From positions 29,753 through 93,752 of the forward strand of contig JAJKFJ010021184.1 of assembly GCA_027382625.1 (NCBI GenBank): 64,000 nt of DNA, given 5' to 3'. The position numbers were made by a program, and so were the translations under genes. The notes under the pieces are model-generated. The model was not told the origin of the DNA and searched no databases. It was given only the letters and a program-made list of their open reading frames with translations. This document shows positions 37,068-49,649 of this stretch, one piece after another (the first letter of the stretch is position 1; each line of letters opens with the position of its first letter). Source of the DNA: Tetmemena sp. SeJ-2015 (Eukaryota; Ciliophora; Spirotrichea; Sporadotrichida; Oxytrichidae).

Positions 37068-39824
37068 TCATGTTAGCTTATCAGCTAGCTTTTGCTTAAT
37101 CTTCAAAAGAGCTTGGCAAGTAGTGTCGCCCTGCTCAGTAGATTACTATATGGCATTATACTGTTAAGAGCCTTAGCTCATTGTGCCCGAGGTTAGGTTC
37201 TTTTCTTCCTGTTGCTTTGCTTATTCCTCTTCAAATTGCTTTCTGATTATGTGATCGTGAGTCAGTAAAGGATTTACTATAAATAGCTCACATAGCTTCT
37301 TAACTTGGAACTCAAGTAAAATGTAAACCACATACCCAATTATGAAGATCACTAACAGGTGACCAATTCCAAGATAGGTATTTCCTACGAAAGGTCATGA
37401 ATACTCCTCTCTCATCGTTTGAATAGACAATCATCATCACTATTGGGCCGATCAAGTAAGATTAATAGACTTCCTTTCCGAGCAAATTCATGAAAGGGTT
37501 TCCAAGGGCTTCTCTTCCCATTTTAGAGTGGCCCATGAAGATGTAGAAAGCAAGCAACATCCACCCCAGAGCGAAAGTGATCTTAGAAAGCATTAGATAT
37601 ATGGTGTTAGCAGTAGTGCTCCAGCTGTAGGCATCTTAGCCTGGCTTGAATGTCACAAAGAAGTTAGTAACTATCAGACCTACACCAGAAAGCATTACCA
37701 TTTTTGCAGCAACCACATTGGTTTTGAAGTAGTGCAATTTTGGGTACTTTAACCTCTGGTTAACGGTATCAAGCTTGCGGAAAGCCAAAATCTCAAAGTA
37801 CAAGATAGAGGCGAGAATTCCAAGTCCATACAAATGAAGTTTACTCCAAGGCTTTGTATTCTCAAAATTCAATAAGAACTATACATTAAAAGATAGGGAC
37901 ATATTTTAGCAATAATGAGGAGTTGATACATATCATAGTTTTCAAGAGTGTAGACATTTGCAGTGTAGTCTTTGGTGGCACTAAAAACTCCAATAATTGT
38001 CAGACCAATTACGATCAGAGACCAGCCAAGTACAAGTCCAGCTGTTCTCGACTTTTTGTAGATTATGACGTACAAGGGCACAAAGATGTATAGCTAGACG
38101 TCAACACAAATAGCCCAACTCCACGGCATGCACCCTCCTTTGTTGTCTTGGTCCCAAGGTATAAAGTTAGATATCATCAAGACCAAATACGAATACATAT
38201 TCATTTTAAAGACGTTAGTCCACCAGTAAGTATCACATCGGAAAAATAAGGATTACTCGTACATATACCAAAGAGGCCCACTAGCGATACGTGGTCCGAT
38301 GAATATTCCAAACAGTAAAGTTAGGTAGTACATAGGTAGCAGCCTTATCAGCCTCTTACCATAGATTTTCATCACGTCCTTGAACGACAGGCCTTTCTAA
38401 GCATCATAGATTTAGCACACTCTGTAAAAGCCGAAAAATGCGGCAAAACAGTAGTACACATCTAATGCATAACACCAGTAACAATCATGGAAAACATGGG
38501 GTTACTAGAAAAGACCTGCATGCTCCACGGATTAAGACAGGCCCCCAAAATAAGATAGAATGCTGTACAGGTGACGATAATCAAGAACTGTTGGAAAAAT
38601 TTAAATGCGTTGAACACATCAAGTTCCTTATTGTCCCAATCTTTACAGTATCCAGCTTGCAAATCATTGATTGCTACTTGTGCAGAAAGTTTGACAAGTA
38701 ATGGTCTGACTTTCAGGTTCTTATAATATTTTGTTTGTTCCTGATCTAATTTTAGAATTTTGCAAATTTCAAGGTTCTTTTGTACAGTTGCTTTCTCTAT
38801 CTTAGATGTGCTGATATCGTTTCGTAGAGTAGTCCTGTCGAAATTTGTGTAATTGAGGGCCCTAATTTATTGATTGGATTGATTCATTTCGTTTGAATTC
38901 TTAAGAAGGGTCTGGTCTCCGGACATATTGAATAGATTATTAGTATAGTCCACGGGTGAAGAGGATACATCCTTCACTTAACTTGCGATTTGTGTTTTCT
39001 TCTGCCTTAGGTTATCTGACTAGTCCAATAGTGAGTTGTTCTGATCTTAACTCATTCTCAAAATAATGATAAATTAGAATATAAATTGCAGCTGCGGTGT
39101 GGCGATTATCTTCCTCGAGAGTCTCATTTTCTGAGTTGAAGATGTTTTCATTAGCCTTGTAGGTCTTAAGTTTATAATATGTGTAGAAGGTCGAAATCAG
39201 GGCCAAAACTATCACAGAGCCGATTATTATTAAACTAGGGATGAAACCACTCCAAATCCGCTCCATCCAATCCTCGTTGTACTAATCACTCTTAGTTAAA
39301 GAGAGACCGACTCTCGTCCAAGTTCGAAATATAGAGTTATCGAAGATTATTCCGAAAGAAGGAAGAGCTGCGAAAAGACCATTTGCGGCACTAAGCATAT
39401 AAGCAGCTACCGTATCGTAATGGTGTTGCTAACACTCTTTTGGCAGGCAGAGACCCATTCTTGAATAACCACTCTAGTAAATGGATATATAAATGTAATC
39501 ACTAAGGTGAGAGACGTTTGAGTTCATTACGACAAAATCAGCATATTCACCTGTGTCTGTTTAACAGGGCTGGTGGTAACCTAATTCGTTGATGGCATGA
39601 AGGGAGTAAAGGGTCATTCTATCATAAGGGTACTCGAATAAACTGATCAGCATCCTACTCATACCCCTTATGCAAGCGTCCGTTTCGTTTGATGACAACT
39701 GCGGATACCGCTTGAATAGAATACTTTTGTCTTTCTCTGCTCTTTTGCACTCATTCTGCCCCAAAAGACTGACTACTAGCAGAGATATCGCAACAAATCT
39801 CCAACAAGGATAAACCAAATGCAT
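37068..39824 (-). CDS. NRF-6-type multipass acyltransferase (Acyltransferase_3)
   Basis: ATG at 39824 opens a signal peptide (PCWRFVAISLLVVSLLG), then an extracellular N-terminal domain with spaced Cys (ACIRGM, GLCLPKECQQH) as in nose-resistant-to-fluoxetine proteins. A first span (FIPSLIIIGSVIVLALIST) and a series of hydrophobic helices follow: FFQQFLIIVTCTAFYLILG, LPMYYLTLLFGIFIGPRIAS, GWSLIVIGLTIIGVF, VYQSYLIGPIVMMIVY, GHLLVIFIIGYVVYILLEF. It ends in a Gln/Lys-rich tail at TGA 37068. These proteins are thought to move acyl groups or lipids across membranes. The usual catalytic His in the first loop (normally G-H-T) appears as Thr here. Single-base frame changes occur near 38,700, 38,100 and 37,870, and an in-frame TGA near 37,405 sits where Trp would fit. 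Confidence 0.75.
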
Positions 39825-40183
39825 CGAGGTAATTAAAAAAACAATATTTTAAGGATGAGTTTAGAGTTATATATTTCTTGGAGTGGGAAGGCTTTCGTTC
39901 CTCATTATTATAAATTAAATCAAAAATTGATTAGCTATAGTGACTCAAAAAATCTAAAGCACATAAAATCAACAATGTTTAAGTCTAAGTTAACTCGTAC
40001 AAAAAACATTTACTCCTAGCCTTGAATTATAATAGATACCATATATTTTATAACTTTACGCAAAGGAACAAGAATATTATTGATCCCTTGATGAAGATAA
40101 AGCAGAAGATTTCTTATTATTGATAGATAGGTAAATAATATTTCATTCTGGCTTGGTTTAATCTGCCTTTTTCTTAAGTGCTT
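39825..40183. other. AT-rich intergenic spacer
   Basis: Separates the acyltransferase start from the NAD kinase 3' end. No coding, RNA or repeat signal seen. Confidence 0.5.
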
Positions 40184-42434
40184 TCATTTATGGTCAATTA
40201 AATTTTGTGAAAAAAGAATAATTTATATTGGTCTGGAGTTCCATTTTAATAATTTAGTTAAACGTTTTGACCACAAGGATGTGAGGTTATCTGTTGGGTT
40301 AGTTATAAATGCAACTGCCTGATTTGAGGCCTTTATAATTACTGACTCGTCGTCTTTTAGCTCAAACCTTGTGGCTCCGTCTAGACTTACCCAAGCGCTC
40401 GTTCTTCCATCGATAGGCTTTCGTAGCCTGATTTCAATGTTCTCTGGAAGGATCAGCGGCCTGAAGGAAAGTGAGTGTGGTGCAAGTGGGGTCAAAGATA
40501 TGGCTGGCACATTGCTCTGCATTATAGAACCTCCAGCTGCTAGATTATATGCCGTAGAGCCTGTAGGGGTTGAAATGATCAGTCCATCTCCAACTAGAGT
40601 AGTAATAATAAGAATAATTAAGGGAATTAAAGGGAACCCGCGAATACTATACATGATCAGTGAACACTTCTTTCTCGACATTCCCCCTTTTAAACTCTAT
40701 CCCGCCCGATAAGGGATCAACTAGTCAAACAGGTGGCACCACTACTTCTGAGCAGAAGCCCCGGCTTCTGCAGACCATCCAAAAAAACCTAAAGGAGAAA
40801 AAAAATCCGGTGTTCGGCCCGAGAGCAAGTCGCTGCTCCGTAGCGTCTGGCTTCGCTGTCCAGCTGCATGACTGGTGTTTGCCCATAGATCTCGCCCCTC
40901 ACGCCTACAAGGATTGGGAGGGTGATTTGGGAACAACTCCCCTTTGATTTCTCCCCAGTGAGCGGGCCCAACCCCCTCCCAGGGCTTCGGCTGCCATTAC
41001 CCCTTGCCTCTTTTAGCACTCCCCCACAGCCAATGGATTCCCAAACCAGAAAGCCTTCAGGGAAAGGGCGACCGGTGCCTAGTGCCGGTCGTGTGCGTCC
41101 TGAATTTTAACTTTCTAATTTAATAATCCAACTAGAGTAGTAAAGTACTGGTTGTCGATAAAGATTTCAAGCTGGATGCAGTATGGCGATGGGCCTCTGT
41201 CGAATACTATTTCATTGATACAGTGATAATTATCTATCTTCATTTCCTCGTAGTTGTCTAGTTGCCCTCCTTTGTAAACTTTTCTCATCGGATCACCTTC
41301 TACTTGAAGCCGGAGTCTCAATCTTAAGTCCAAACAGGGGTCAATTAGTTTATCTCCGAGATATGCATCGAACAAAATTTTTGTCGTTACTTCCAAAAAT
41401 AATATAATCAAAAGTGATATAATCCTTGTATTCTTGGAAATCGAAAGAGCAAAGATAACTTAAAGATCCCTATAAATAGATAAAGAAACAGCCCTTGGTC
41501 AAAATGTTAAATCTATGAAATTCATTGCCTTGATTGACGTTACTTGAGAATAACTTACCATACTAAATGAAATGATTGGTGGGATGTAATCCCCGTGAAA
41601 TTACTTAGCTCCATAGAGGATTGTTCCATCGCCTCCCAGAGTCAACAGGAAGTGAACTTTCCTCAGTTCCTCTTAGGTTTTGAACTTTAGCTCGTTGGCA
41701 TCATGTATTTCTTCATCTGTGATTCTGTATTCTACAATATAAGAAGATAAATAGTGGTTATTAATTCTTCTTGTTCTTTGATCATTTTCTCAAGGAGCCA
41801 TTTCTCGATGAAGATGTTAATTTTCTTCTACTTGACCTCTTTCTGTTCTCTTATGAATCTAAGAGGGATGAATGACTTTGATGCATTTTTCTTACCTGAA
41901 TATTTCTATGAAAGCCTCAAAGACCTCGTCGTCCCAAGGTTTGATGAAGATTAGAATGAGTGGGTCCTTTATTTATTTAAAGCTGGATGTCTTTTATTTT
42001 TGCAAGAGTGGCTTCTTTAGGCATCAAAAGTTTTATAATAAAAAAGAAGCTGATAAAAATAAATTATTTGAGTAAAAGTAAATAGATAGACTCACTTATA
42101 TGTATAGAGTAAAATGGCATAAATAAGGAGATAAGACAGAAATAATTACATTGATTATCTCATATTAAAAATCATCTTAAATTTATAAATGAATGATTTT
42201 CTTTAGGAGAGCAGCAATATTTATGTGGAATGAATTATTTAAATATGCATCTAAGGTAATTTATGATTAGGAGAACGATTTTTAAAAGTTTTTTGAGTGA
42301 GGAGGCTATTTACATTAACTCTTCTTGTATGAGCGTGCAGTTTTTATGGAAAATGCTGTCCTCATGAGGAGTCGATTCTTAAATTCCATTAAGAGCCTCA
42401 TGCAATTTGTCGGTCTCAATATGTTCCATTTTAA
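40184..42434 (-). CDS. NADK: NAD kinase (ATP-NAD kinase), split by IESs
   Basis: Phosphorylates NAD to NADP. ATG at 42434 (MEHIETDKLHEALNGIQE). Then DPLILIFIKPWDDEVFEAF, INIFIEKWLLEKMIKEQE, YRITDEEIHDANEL, LTLGGDGTILYGAKQFHGDY (the GGDG nucleotide motif), GSLSYLCSFDFQEYKDY, RLRLRLQVEGD, the zinc-free NE-motif region CINEIVFDRGPSPYC, and IDNQYFTTLVG joined to DGLIISTPTGSTAYNLAAGG (the second signature) and LTPLAPHSLSFRPL. GT-AG introns lie at 41859-41895 and 41470-41558. IESs lie at 41734-41768 and 40606-41143. A further frame change near 41,400 is unresolved. The TGA at 40184-40186 is the first real stop after an in-frame TAA. The family assignment is firm. Confidence 0.9.
40606..41143. other. 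538-bp IES with GC-rich core, 17-bp pointer
   Basis: TCCAACTAGAGTAGTAA occurs exactly at 40589-40605 and 41127-41143. Excision of one repeat and the intervening DNA fuses TTLVG to DGLIISTP, the exact NAD kinase sequence. The insert interior (about 40,680-41,105) is strikingly GC-rich against its AT-rich surroundings. It is bounded by two hairpins: an 8-bp-arm palindrome at 40753-40770 (CAGAAGCC/GGCTTCTG) and a 7-bp-arm stem at 41069-41091 (CGACCGG/CCGGTCG). No convincing protein, tRNA or telomeric sequence was found in it. Confidence 0.85.
41734..41768. other. IES, pointer ATTCT (AGAAT on coding strand)
   Basis: ATTCT at 41729-41733 and 41764-41768. Removing 35 bp joins the NAD kinase coding strand as CAA GAA GAA TAC AGA ATC in frame. 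Confidence 0.65.
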
Positions 42435-42512
42435 GCTTTTTAACTAATTTAATCTTCATATAAATAATTTCAATAATAATATAAATTTTAATTAAAATAA
42501 TCAAAGATAAAA

Positions 42513-45500
42513 TCAATAGAAGATGAATACATGTGAATTTAATAAATAATTAATTTAAAGTGTCTTTTTGTTTATTTTAAGTTGTTAACTAATTTATTGT
42601 ATAAATTTGTCAGGGGAAATTCCTTGGTTCTGTTACTATATTATTTTTACTTATTATTCAATTTAATGTTAATCATTCTCACTTTCACTCTATTTTAAAC
42701 TAAAGACGACATAATAACACTCAGAGGAAACCAATTCAAATCAATTTGTGTTAAAGAATAAGCTTAAGCTAATATCACGGCTCTTCAAAGTATTGATAGT
42801 CATCATCTCCCTAATTTTAAGCCAGAACTAGTTAATGATCACTTCTTACATCATGAAAAAAATTTGAATAAAATTTAAATCAGAGAAGACATCGTTCTGT
42901 AATTGACTGGCTATACTTGTATCGAACGAAGGCTCATCTATGACATTAATCTGTCCCTCCTAAATATTTATTGCCTTTCCCATACTTAGTTATCCTTTGC
43001 TGTGTTTATGCACGCTATTTTCTTCGCTGAAAATTAATCTCTATAATTTCTCTTGCTTGAGCTAAGATTGCGCACTCTGTGGTATTTGAGTATTTTTGTT
43101 AATGCTATTGTTCTTTTTCTTCTTGAACTTGCTTTCAGTCTTGGGTAAGGGGAATCTCTTTTGTAGATTATTTATTTTTAAGTTGTGGTCAGATGAATAA
43201 ACGTGAAGATTAGGCTGATCACGCAACTCAATTAGAAAAAGCAGAAAATATAAATGCAATTTCTTTCATGAGTAAGTTCCTGGCTAGCTGGAGCTCCTAC
43301 TGCGTTGGCTGCTGGAAACTAAAATTAGATTAGCCATCCATCATCTGCAGAGAGCTATCTAGAGAGGAAGAAGCATAGAAATTATTGGACAACCAGAACT
43401 GTAATTTATCCAAGTTTTAACTCTGCTCACCCTAGGATCTTAACTATTTAAATAAAAGCTAATAAAATATTCGGCAGCATCAGGAGAACCTTCTCTGACA
43501 GGCTTTTAACTTAAAATGGCGTTGTTAGAGTACTTTTAGAACTAATTTATAGCATCAACCAAATCCAAATTATGAGGAAGTTGCATGTAAACAGGCATGT
43601 TATTCAAGATTTGAGAAGACTGCTGACTCCTATTGATAATTTGCAGCATCGATTGCTCATCAAGGGAGTTATTGTTCTGCATCATTTTATAAAATGTGAG
43701 AAGTGATTCTTTCTTCTCCAAGTAAATATTGATGTCTTCCTGAGTGTTAAGTCTATTATTCGAGGAAGCATTTTCAACTACTATTTAGATCTTATCTGAT
43801 CTTCTGTTTACTGGTTCGTTATCTAATTGAAGACTGCTCCTTTTCTTCTTATGGAAGGATGAAATTTGAAATATAATTTGCCTCTATGCTTAGCTTATCA
43901 CTTCTAATTTGGAATGTAAGCTTTCTGGCACAAGTATATCGTGCTTTGTCTTATGAGCAGCAGGTGATGTCTATCTTGAACTTATATCATATTGATTGGC
44001 GGATGTAAAGCTGCCTATTTGAACCAAGCTCTCTCTCTATCGCTGTTCAATATGTTAGTCCAATTTGATTTACTCTACAATTTTAACTTTCTAGGCCACC
44101 TTATTAGATGAAATTTGAGATGCATGCTTTGAGTCCTTACTCTTTTTATTGATATCCACCTTTTAAATCTTTGTAATATCCTAGATCTTCTGTGATTTGG
44201 TTTTTCTAGTTATCTTAAAGTTGCATGTGCATGAATCTCCTTTAAATAAATGTATGTATAATTTCTGTCAATGCTGTTTCTTCGAGAGTCTAAGATATGA
44301 ATTGCATGCTTCGAAGACTGGCAGGAGCTCAAAGCCTGAGAATCCAATCCATCATTAGAGCTAGTTATTTAAGTGGCCCATGGAGAGAGGTATTTGTTTC
44401 TTGCAAAGCTATAGTCAAGGTTGCAGCTTTATCAAAAAAGCATATACTTTAATTATCTCTGCTCATAAGAGTAGGAGACATCTTCCTAATTTAATTATGA
44501 GTTGCAAAGTTTTTGGACATCGTATTAGTCTTTGTTGGATAAACTAATGGCTTCTTAGCTATGCTAAAATAAGTCTTAGATGAAATGACATGACACAAAT
44601 TTATAATATTTTATCAGAAAAGGACTCCTATTACTGTTTATAAATGTTCCCATTTTAAAGGTTGGCCAGAGTTTCCTAAAGTAAACATATTTTTATTTAA
44701 AAGAGCTATTGGAATTATTAGTTTACTGTCTCTTTATTAAAAATATAGCGTTGGTTTCTACAGATCTCATTGGATTTACTTTGTCTTTGATTCCATTTTG
44801 ATTCTATGATGAGTTAGTTTTAGAATCTGATCTCTAAAAAATACTATAAAACTTCTTTGCTTAGGAAAGATATGCGCTAAGGGATGTTTATCTGGAATTC
44901 TTTTTCTATGCCCCTGAATGATTAACCACCTATAGTTCATAGTCTCTGCTTGTCTCTGCCTCTTTTGACATAGGATTGATGAAAGACTTGAACTACCTCA
45001 CTTCTCCTTTGCCTCTGAGTCTCCTCTGCTTTAATGAGACAGTCTTCTGTTTTTACTGGCTGTTCTATTGATTGATTCAAGCTAAGTCTTAAGTTCAGTG
45101 ACTGTTTAATTTACAATTTTTTTCTAAGCCAGAAGATTTTAAGGGTTGCTGCCCTTACTCAAACTCCTCTCCTTATTCTTAATTATTGCTTAGGTGAGAT
45201 GTGACTATTGATTAAATAACCTAGACCCAAGAGAGCCTTTAGCTTTTGATAGAGTGTTATCTATAGACCTAGTACTAGTCAAACTATTTTCCTTGTTTTT
45301 CTAGTGTGAACTGCGCTTGCTACTAAGCATGCCGCTCTATGCTAGAATTTCATTTTGTTCATTCTGCTTCCTCCTGTAGGAAATAACAACAAAAGAAGAT
45401 ACTATGGTATTTATAACGTTTGATTAGATAGACTGATTAGTTTCATTTAAAATGGAAGTAGTCTAGTTCTTGGTTTTCTTACTTTTGCAGTAGCGTTTTC

Positions 45501-47508
45501 TTGAATTAGTCCTAGATGACTTCTTGGCTATACTCCTCATATGACTTTGAATTTTGTCTTATATGCTCAATATCTAATAAATAATATAGTGAATAATTTG
45601 TGAGGTTCCTAGTGGAAGGGGATTACTTATCGTAGTAGGCTCTTGAGCTCGCTCCATGCTGTATATCAGTAAGTATTCTTCTGCTGCCACTCTGTTAGCT
45701 ATTTGATGCTCGTTTAGCAGAGGAAGTGATTCTTGAAGTTGTTTTCACCAAATTGTCTTCTTTTCTATTTTAGCCCTTTCTTTAACTTGACAGCAGTTAA
45801 GAATTCTTATGGATCACTGCTTTTGCAGGTGACTATACCTTTGAGGCAAATGACAGAGCGGAGTCACAGATTGTACCATTCAGAGTATGCACACCTTGCT
45901 TTGACAAGTTTGAGTTCCTAGAAAACTTATAGCTAATTTAATAAATATTGTCATTGTTTACAATCATTTTTCTAAATATAATCAATCATAAATCAAATCT
46001 AGATAATTGCTGAGGCTTACATTAAAATTTAAATAACTCTATTTAGAAAGTTGAATTATATTGCTTTAAGTTTTTGATTTTGATTAGCATGAAAATAGAA
46101 TTTTCAGAATTTTATTCTTTAGTGGACTGAGGCATGGTGGTGACTTCTCTTGTTTCATGATGAATTAATTATAAAACATATTTTAAAGATGAGTAAGTCT
46201 CTTCTTCTGCAATTTCAGTAAAGGCTAAATATAAATGATCATAAATAAAAGACTTGTCAATTGAAGCTTATTGTTCCATTTTTTGTAGTTGACTAGGCTT
46301 TTAAACCAGCTTACTAAGACTAAGAGGAGAAGACTGCTGCTTTTAGAGCTTCGAAGAATTCTACAACTCAGTGTCTACTCTCAACCTTCTCACCTCAGAG
46401 TTACTTATATCTCTTTTAAACTCAAAGGAACTCAACGATCCCACTGAAGAAAAATTATCAGTGGGCTTGTAGTTATCATCCATATAAAAAGAAAAAAACT
46501 CTAAGAAATTATCAGTTGGGAAGTGATTTTAGGGTATAAGTTAAATTTTATTTGCTGGCTTTTAATTATTGCGACTATTGATTCTCTTGTTATCAAGGCT
46601 CCGTTCTTCTGACTATGCTGACTTGAATGAATTAGTAATTCTGGCTCCCAATGGTTTGATGGACATCATGTTTCTTGATATTTGTGAAATGGATGTCTCC
46701 TGTGAGACTTTATTGCTGTTCTTGGACTAATCATTAGTGACTTTAAATATCTATGAGGATTTAGGTTTGTCTTTTTGATTGTTGGATTTTGGTGGAGGCA
46801 TATGTGTCTTTGGCTGATTGGGTGAAGTAATTTTATGAATTTTGGAAGGGCTACTTATAAGGGTTGAATAGAGAGGGGCGTGCGCTAACACCACTCATAT
46901 ATTCTTAATCCGCAGTTGCTACCATTTTTAGACTTGCTCTGCTGGAACCCCCATTCAGGGAAGATCGATCTTCTTGATTCACAGAGCTAATAAAGGAACC
47001 AAAGTTCTCCCTGTTTTAAGGTTCTAGTTTTTGAACGGCAATGTCTGAGCCCAACAACTCAGAGCTGTACATATAATTGTTGGTTTTGTTGTTATACTGC
47101 CCTTGACTCTCGCTCATCAACTCATTCTCCATTCTAAAGAACATTAAATTTTAAAATTAATTTATTTATTCAATTCATTTTTTATGAAGCTTGAATCATA
47201 AAAAAATATAATCTGACATATCCCTGAGAGATTAGTTTCTTAATAAGTTTAAACTGTTATTTATTTATAGGAAATTAATTGAACATAAATGTTGTTTATA
47301 ATAAATTGATTCTGATAGAATTTTAGTTGGTTTGAATGTGACTTTGATAGGTGTTTTTAGTTTTAGCATCCCTGATGTTCCTAGGTGAGAATCTTGTGGA
47401 TTAGAGAATAAGGGGCTTGGCTTTAACCTAGATGGAGGTGATGCTGTCTTTTTTGGTGCTGTCCCTCATCGGAGAAGTCTAGGTCGTAAAAAATCGAGAT
47501 TTGCTCAT
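42513..47508 (-). CDS. Large Ser/Gln/Asn-rich hypothetical protein
   Basis: A minus-strand coding region of low-complexity composition (Ser, Gln, Asn, Lys). One block starts with ATG at 47132 (MENELMSESQGQYNNKTN, SELLGSDIAVQKLEP, then SSVNQEDRSSLNGGSSRAS). A further Ser/Thr/Lys-rich block starting MSKSRFFTTQTSPMRDSTKK (ATG 47508) may be its true N-terminus. Blocks continue down to NSVHKHSKGQLSMGKAINIQ, with a C-terminal segment EGQINVIDEPSFDTSIASQL and TGA at 42513. AT-rich gaps (47,150-47,330; 45,930-46,140) are likely IESs. No catalytic domain is recognised; basic SP/TP-containing segments suggest a phosphorylated cytoskeletal or nuclear protein. Treating it as one gene is an inference based on the continuous frame at the 3' end. 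Confidence 0.45.
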
Positions 47509-48125
47509 TATTACCCAATCCAACTACAATATGAAATTAAATAATTCACTTTAATTATTCAGGCAACTATTTATTAAAATCTTCAATATACCCTTTAAAT
47601 TAAAAAGTCACCTTAATTTTCAGAAAATATTTAACATTCGAGCAAAAATAGATATAAAAACATAAAGAGGCAACAATATTAATATAAACTCTTTAATTTC
47701 TTAATCTTTCAACTATAATTCACTAATTTTAGCTAAGAGGGAATCTCATTAAGAACAAAAAGATCTTAAAAACTGCTGTTTATACTCTTAAAAGTCTGGA
47801 AAATATTTATCTTTGAAATCAGGTTAATTATAGAACTGGTTTATAATTATATTTCAAGCTTTTGCGCTCAAAATATTATACACTGTTGGTTGGAGGTGAG
47901 CAAATAATATATGATATTAAGTGGGACAAACTGTTTGAATACAGCCGCAGTTTTCCACTGCCTGCTATTGAGGATCCTTGTAGAGATCTTGGTTATTCCT
48001 ATTTGACTTTTGCTGCTGTTAGCTATCGCTAGTGTCTCGCCTGTCCTTCCTATAGGATCCCTTTTGGGATCTATTCTGTCCGTTCATAATAAGATTTGGA
48101 TCCCGAATGCCGCCGCTCAACAAAA
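47509..48125 (-). other. Spacer with a possible short membrane-protein frame
   Basis: Mostly AT-rich. Between about 47,880 and 48,170 a minus-strand frame reads KQLLLIFIFLILLSGGIRDP followed by a polar Gln/Asn/Arg-rich tail. It is open for about 95 codons and looks coding, with a hydrophobic anchor. It overlaps the predicted 3' end of the next gene in another frame and has no obvious ATG. One of the two readings must be wrong, or a frameshift joins them. Confidence 0.3.
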
Positions 48126-49440
48126 TCAAAAATATGAATATAAGCAGCAGCTGTTTAGCCTTGCTGAATCTCTAACTTAGATGGCAGTTGCCTCTGCTGG
48201 ATTATTATGTACAGCATTATAGTAAAAAATTAAATGAAAATCGGAATTAAATTAAAACAATAAATGAAGAGTTGTAAAAAGTTGGCCGTTGAAATGTGAG
48301 CTTTGTAGCTCAATATTGAGCTTGATCGATTGCTCATTGAAATTAATATTGTACAACATTGAATTTAAATGTAAAACGTCTTTTAATTAATTTGAATTAT
48401 ATTAAGAATACCTATTAAATAAATATCATTAGCTGCCTGATCTCTAAAGTTCCTATCTTTAAAAATGATTAACGAACTAATATTAATCTGAACTGCAAAG
48501 TCTCCAATAGTCAAAAAAGTGGCAGTTTGCTTAATTAATTCTGTGACAGCAAAATGAGATTCTTCACTGAATAATCTTTTTATCACCTTTTAGCAGCGAG
48601 ATATGATTCACATAAACTTCTAGAAAACAAATATTAACTTTGTAAGAACTTGTGTCGCTTATAACTCTTACTGGGCACTCTCACACAAAAGTAACAAGGA
48701 TAAAAAGTTCTTAGAATTTCATGCTGAATCGAGTGGTGTGATCATTATTCAAATCGAACACAATTCAAATGACACAATTTTGTTCCATTTTAATTTGAAT
48801 AATAATTTAATTCCATTTTCCATTAATTTCTCTGCTATATTACTGCTTTTAATAACTGGATCATTTTTATTAGATCTCTGTGACTCCAAAATTATGTTAG
48901 TTCCCGCTTTGAGTTCTTCCTTTGAGCCTTATGCCTTCTTAGGTAAATTATTAGAAGATGGAAGCTGAGACATGGTCATGTTATTGCTGGTTAAATTGTT
49001 TGCGTTAGAGAGATTCGATACTGCGCCATTTAGAGCGTTGTTGGATTATTTACCATGCTCCTGATGTTAGCCAGTTTAAGAAAATATTAGTTTTATCCTA
49101 AGCGGGAGCAGCAGAAACAAGGGGACTTTTTTGCTTTCCTTGATTCCTTGATTTAACTGGGAGGGCTTTTGGAGTTGAATTTATTGCTTCATCTTTCTGT
49201 CAGCAGCTATAATAATATTGAGAGATGCTTATAAATTACGGCTTACTAGTTTAATTTTCAAGGAGGCAATAAAATTTTTAGTCAGAGGGGTCCTGAACAA
49301 TTCTGAATTCAGGGGCATAGTCCACTTTTGCATCTTACATGTTGAACACGTATGGCTTTTCTAAGCAAACAATAAGCTCACAACAATTGCAAACACCTAC
49401 TTAATCTCTAAAGTAATTTAATCAAATTTATTTTCTAATT
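48126..49440 (-). CDS. Hypothetical protein interrupted by MITE copy 4
   Basis: The minus frame gives VGVCNCCELIVCLEKPYVFN and KVDYAPEFRIVQDPSDQKFY. After a TGA/frame change near 49,210 it gives KALPVKSRNQGKQKSPLVSA, then the Asn/Ser-rich NGAVSNLSNANNLTSNNMT and KKAQGSKEELKAGTNIILES. At 48,842 the frame meets the MITE. Skipping the MITE with one copy of its ATTA flank, the frame continues SSNAVHNNPAEATAIQ to TGA 48126. The Cys pair CNCC might bind metal; the product is not recognised. The start is unknown. Confidence 0.35.
48218..48839 (+). mobile_element. MITE-like element, copy 4 (longest)
   Basis: Begins TATAGTAAAAAATTAAATG and ends TTTCTCTGCTATA, flanked by the direct repeat ATTA (48216-48219 and 48839-48842). 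It shares with copies 2 and 5 the GAATCGGAATTAA, GTTGGCCGTTGAAAT and GAGCTTG...TTGAAATTAATATTG blocks. With copies 1-3 it shares the AAGTAACAAGGATAAAAAGT and TTCATGCTGAATCGA blocks. It interrupts the hypothetical gene at 48126-49440. Confidence 0.7.
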
Positions 49441-49649
49441 AGAATTTAAGGTTTTAATCATTCTGAAGAAGATTTTTATGAAGAGAAAATAGGATAAAGA
49501 TTTTATAGAATAAAGAGCTTTTAGAGATAATTTATAATTTCACCTTGTAGTTTTTAATAAAATGAGAATTATTACATTCATTGTTTAGATTATAAAGGAT
49601 TCCTCTCATAACATATTTTTAGTTTTACATATTACTCCTTTATTTAAAT

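Noticed and set aside
40660..41110. Open frames of 60-95 codons on both strands inside the GC-rich IES core of NAD kinase
   Set aside because: They are open mainly because GC-rich DNA has few stops; neither strand gives a recognisable domain, and NAD kinase frame continuity shows the whole piece is eliminated.
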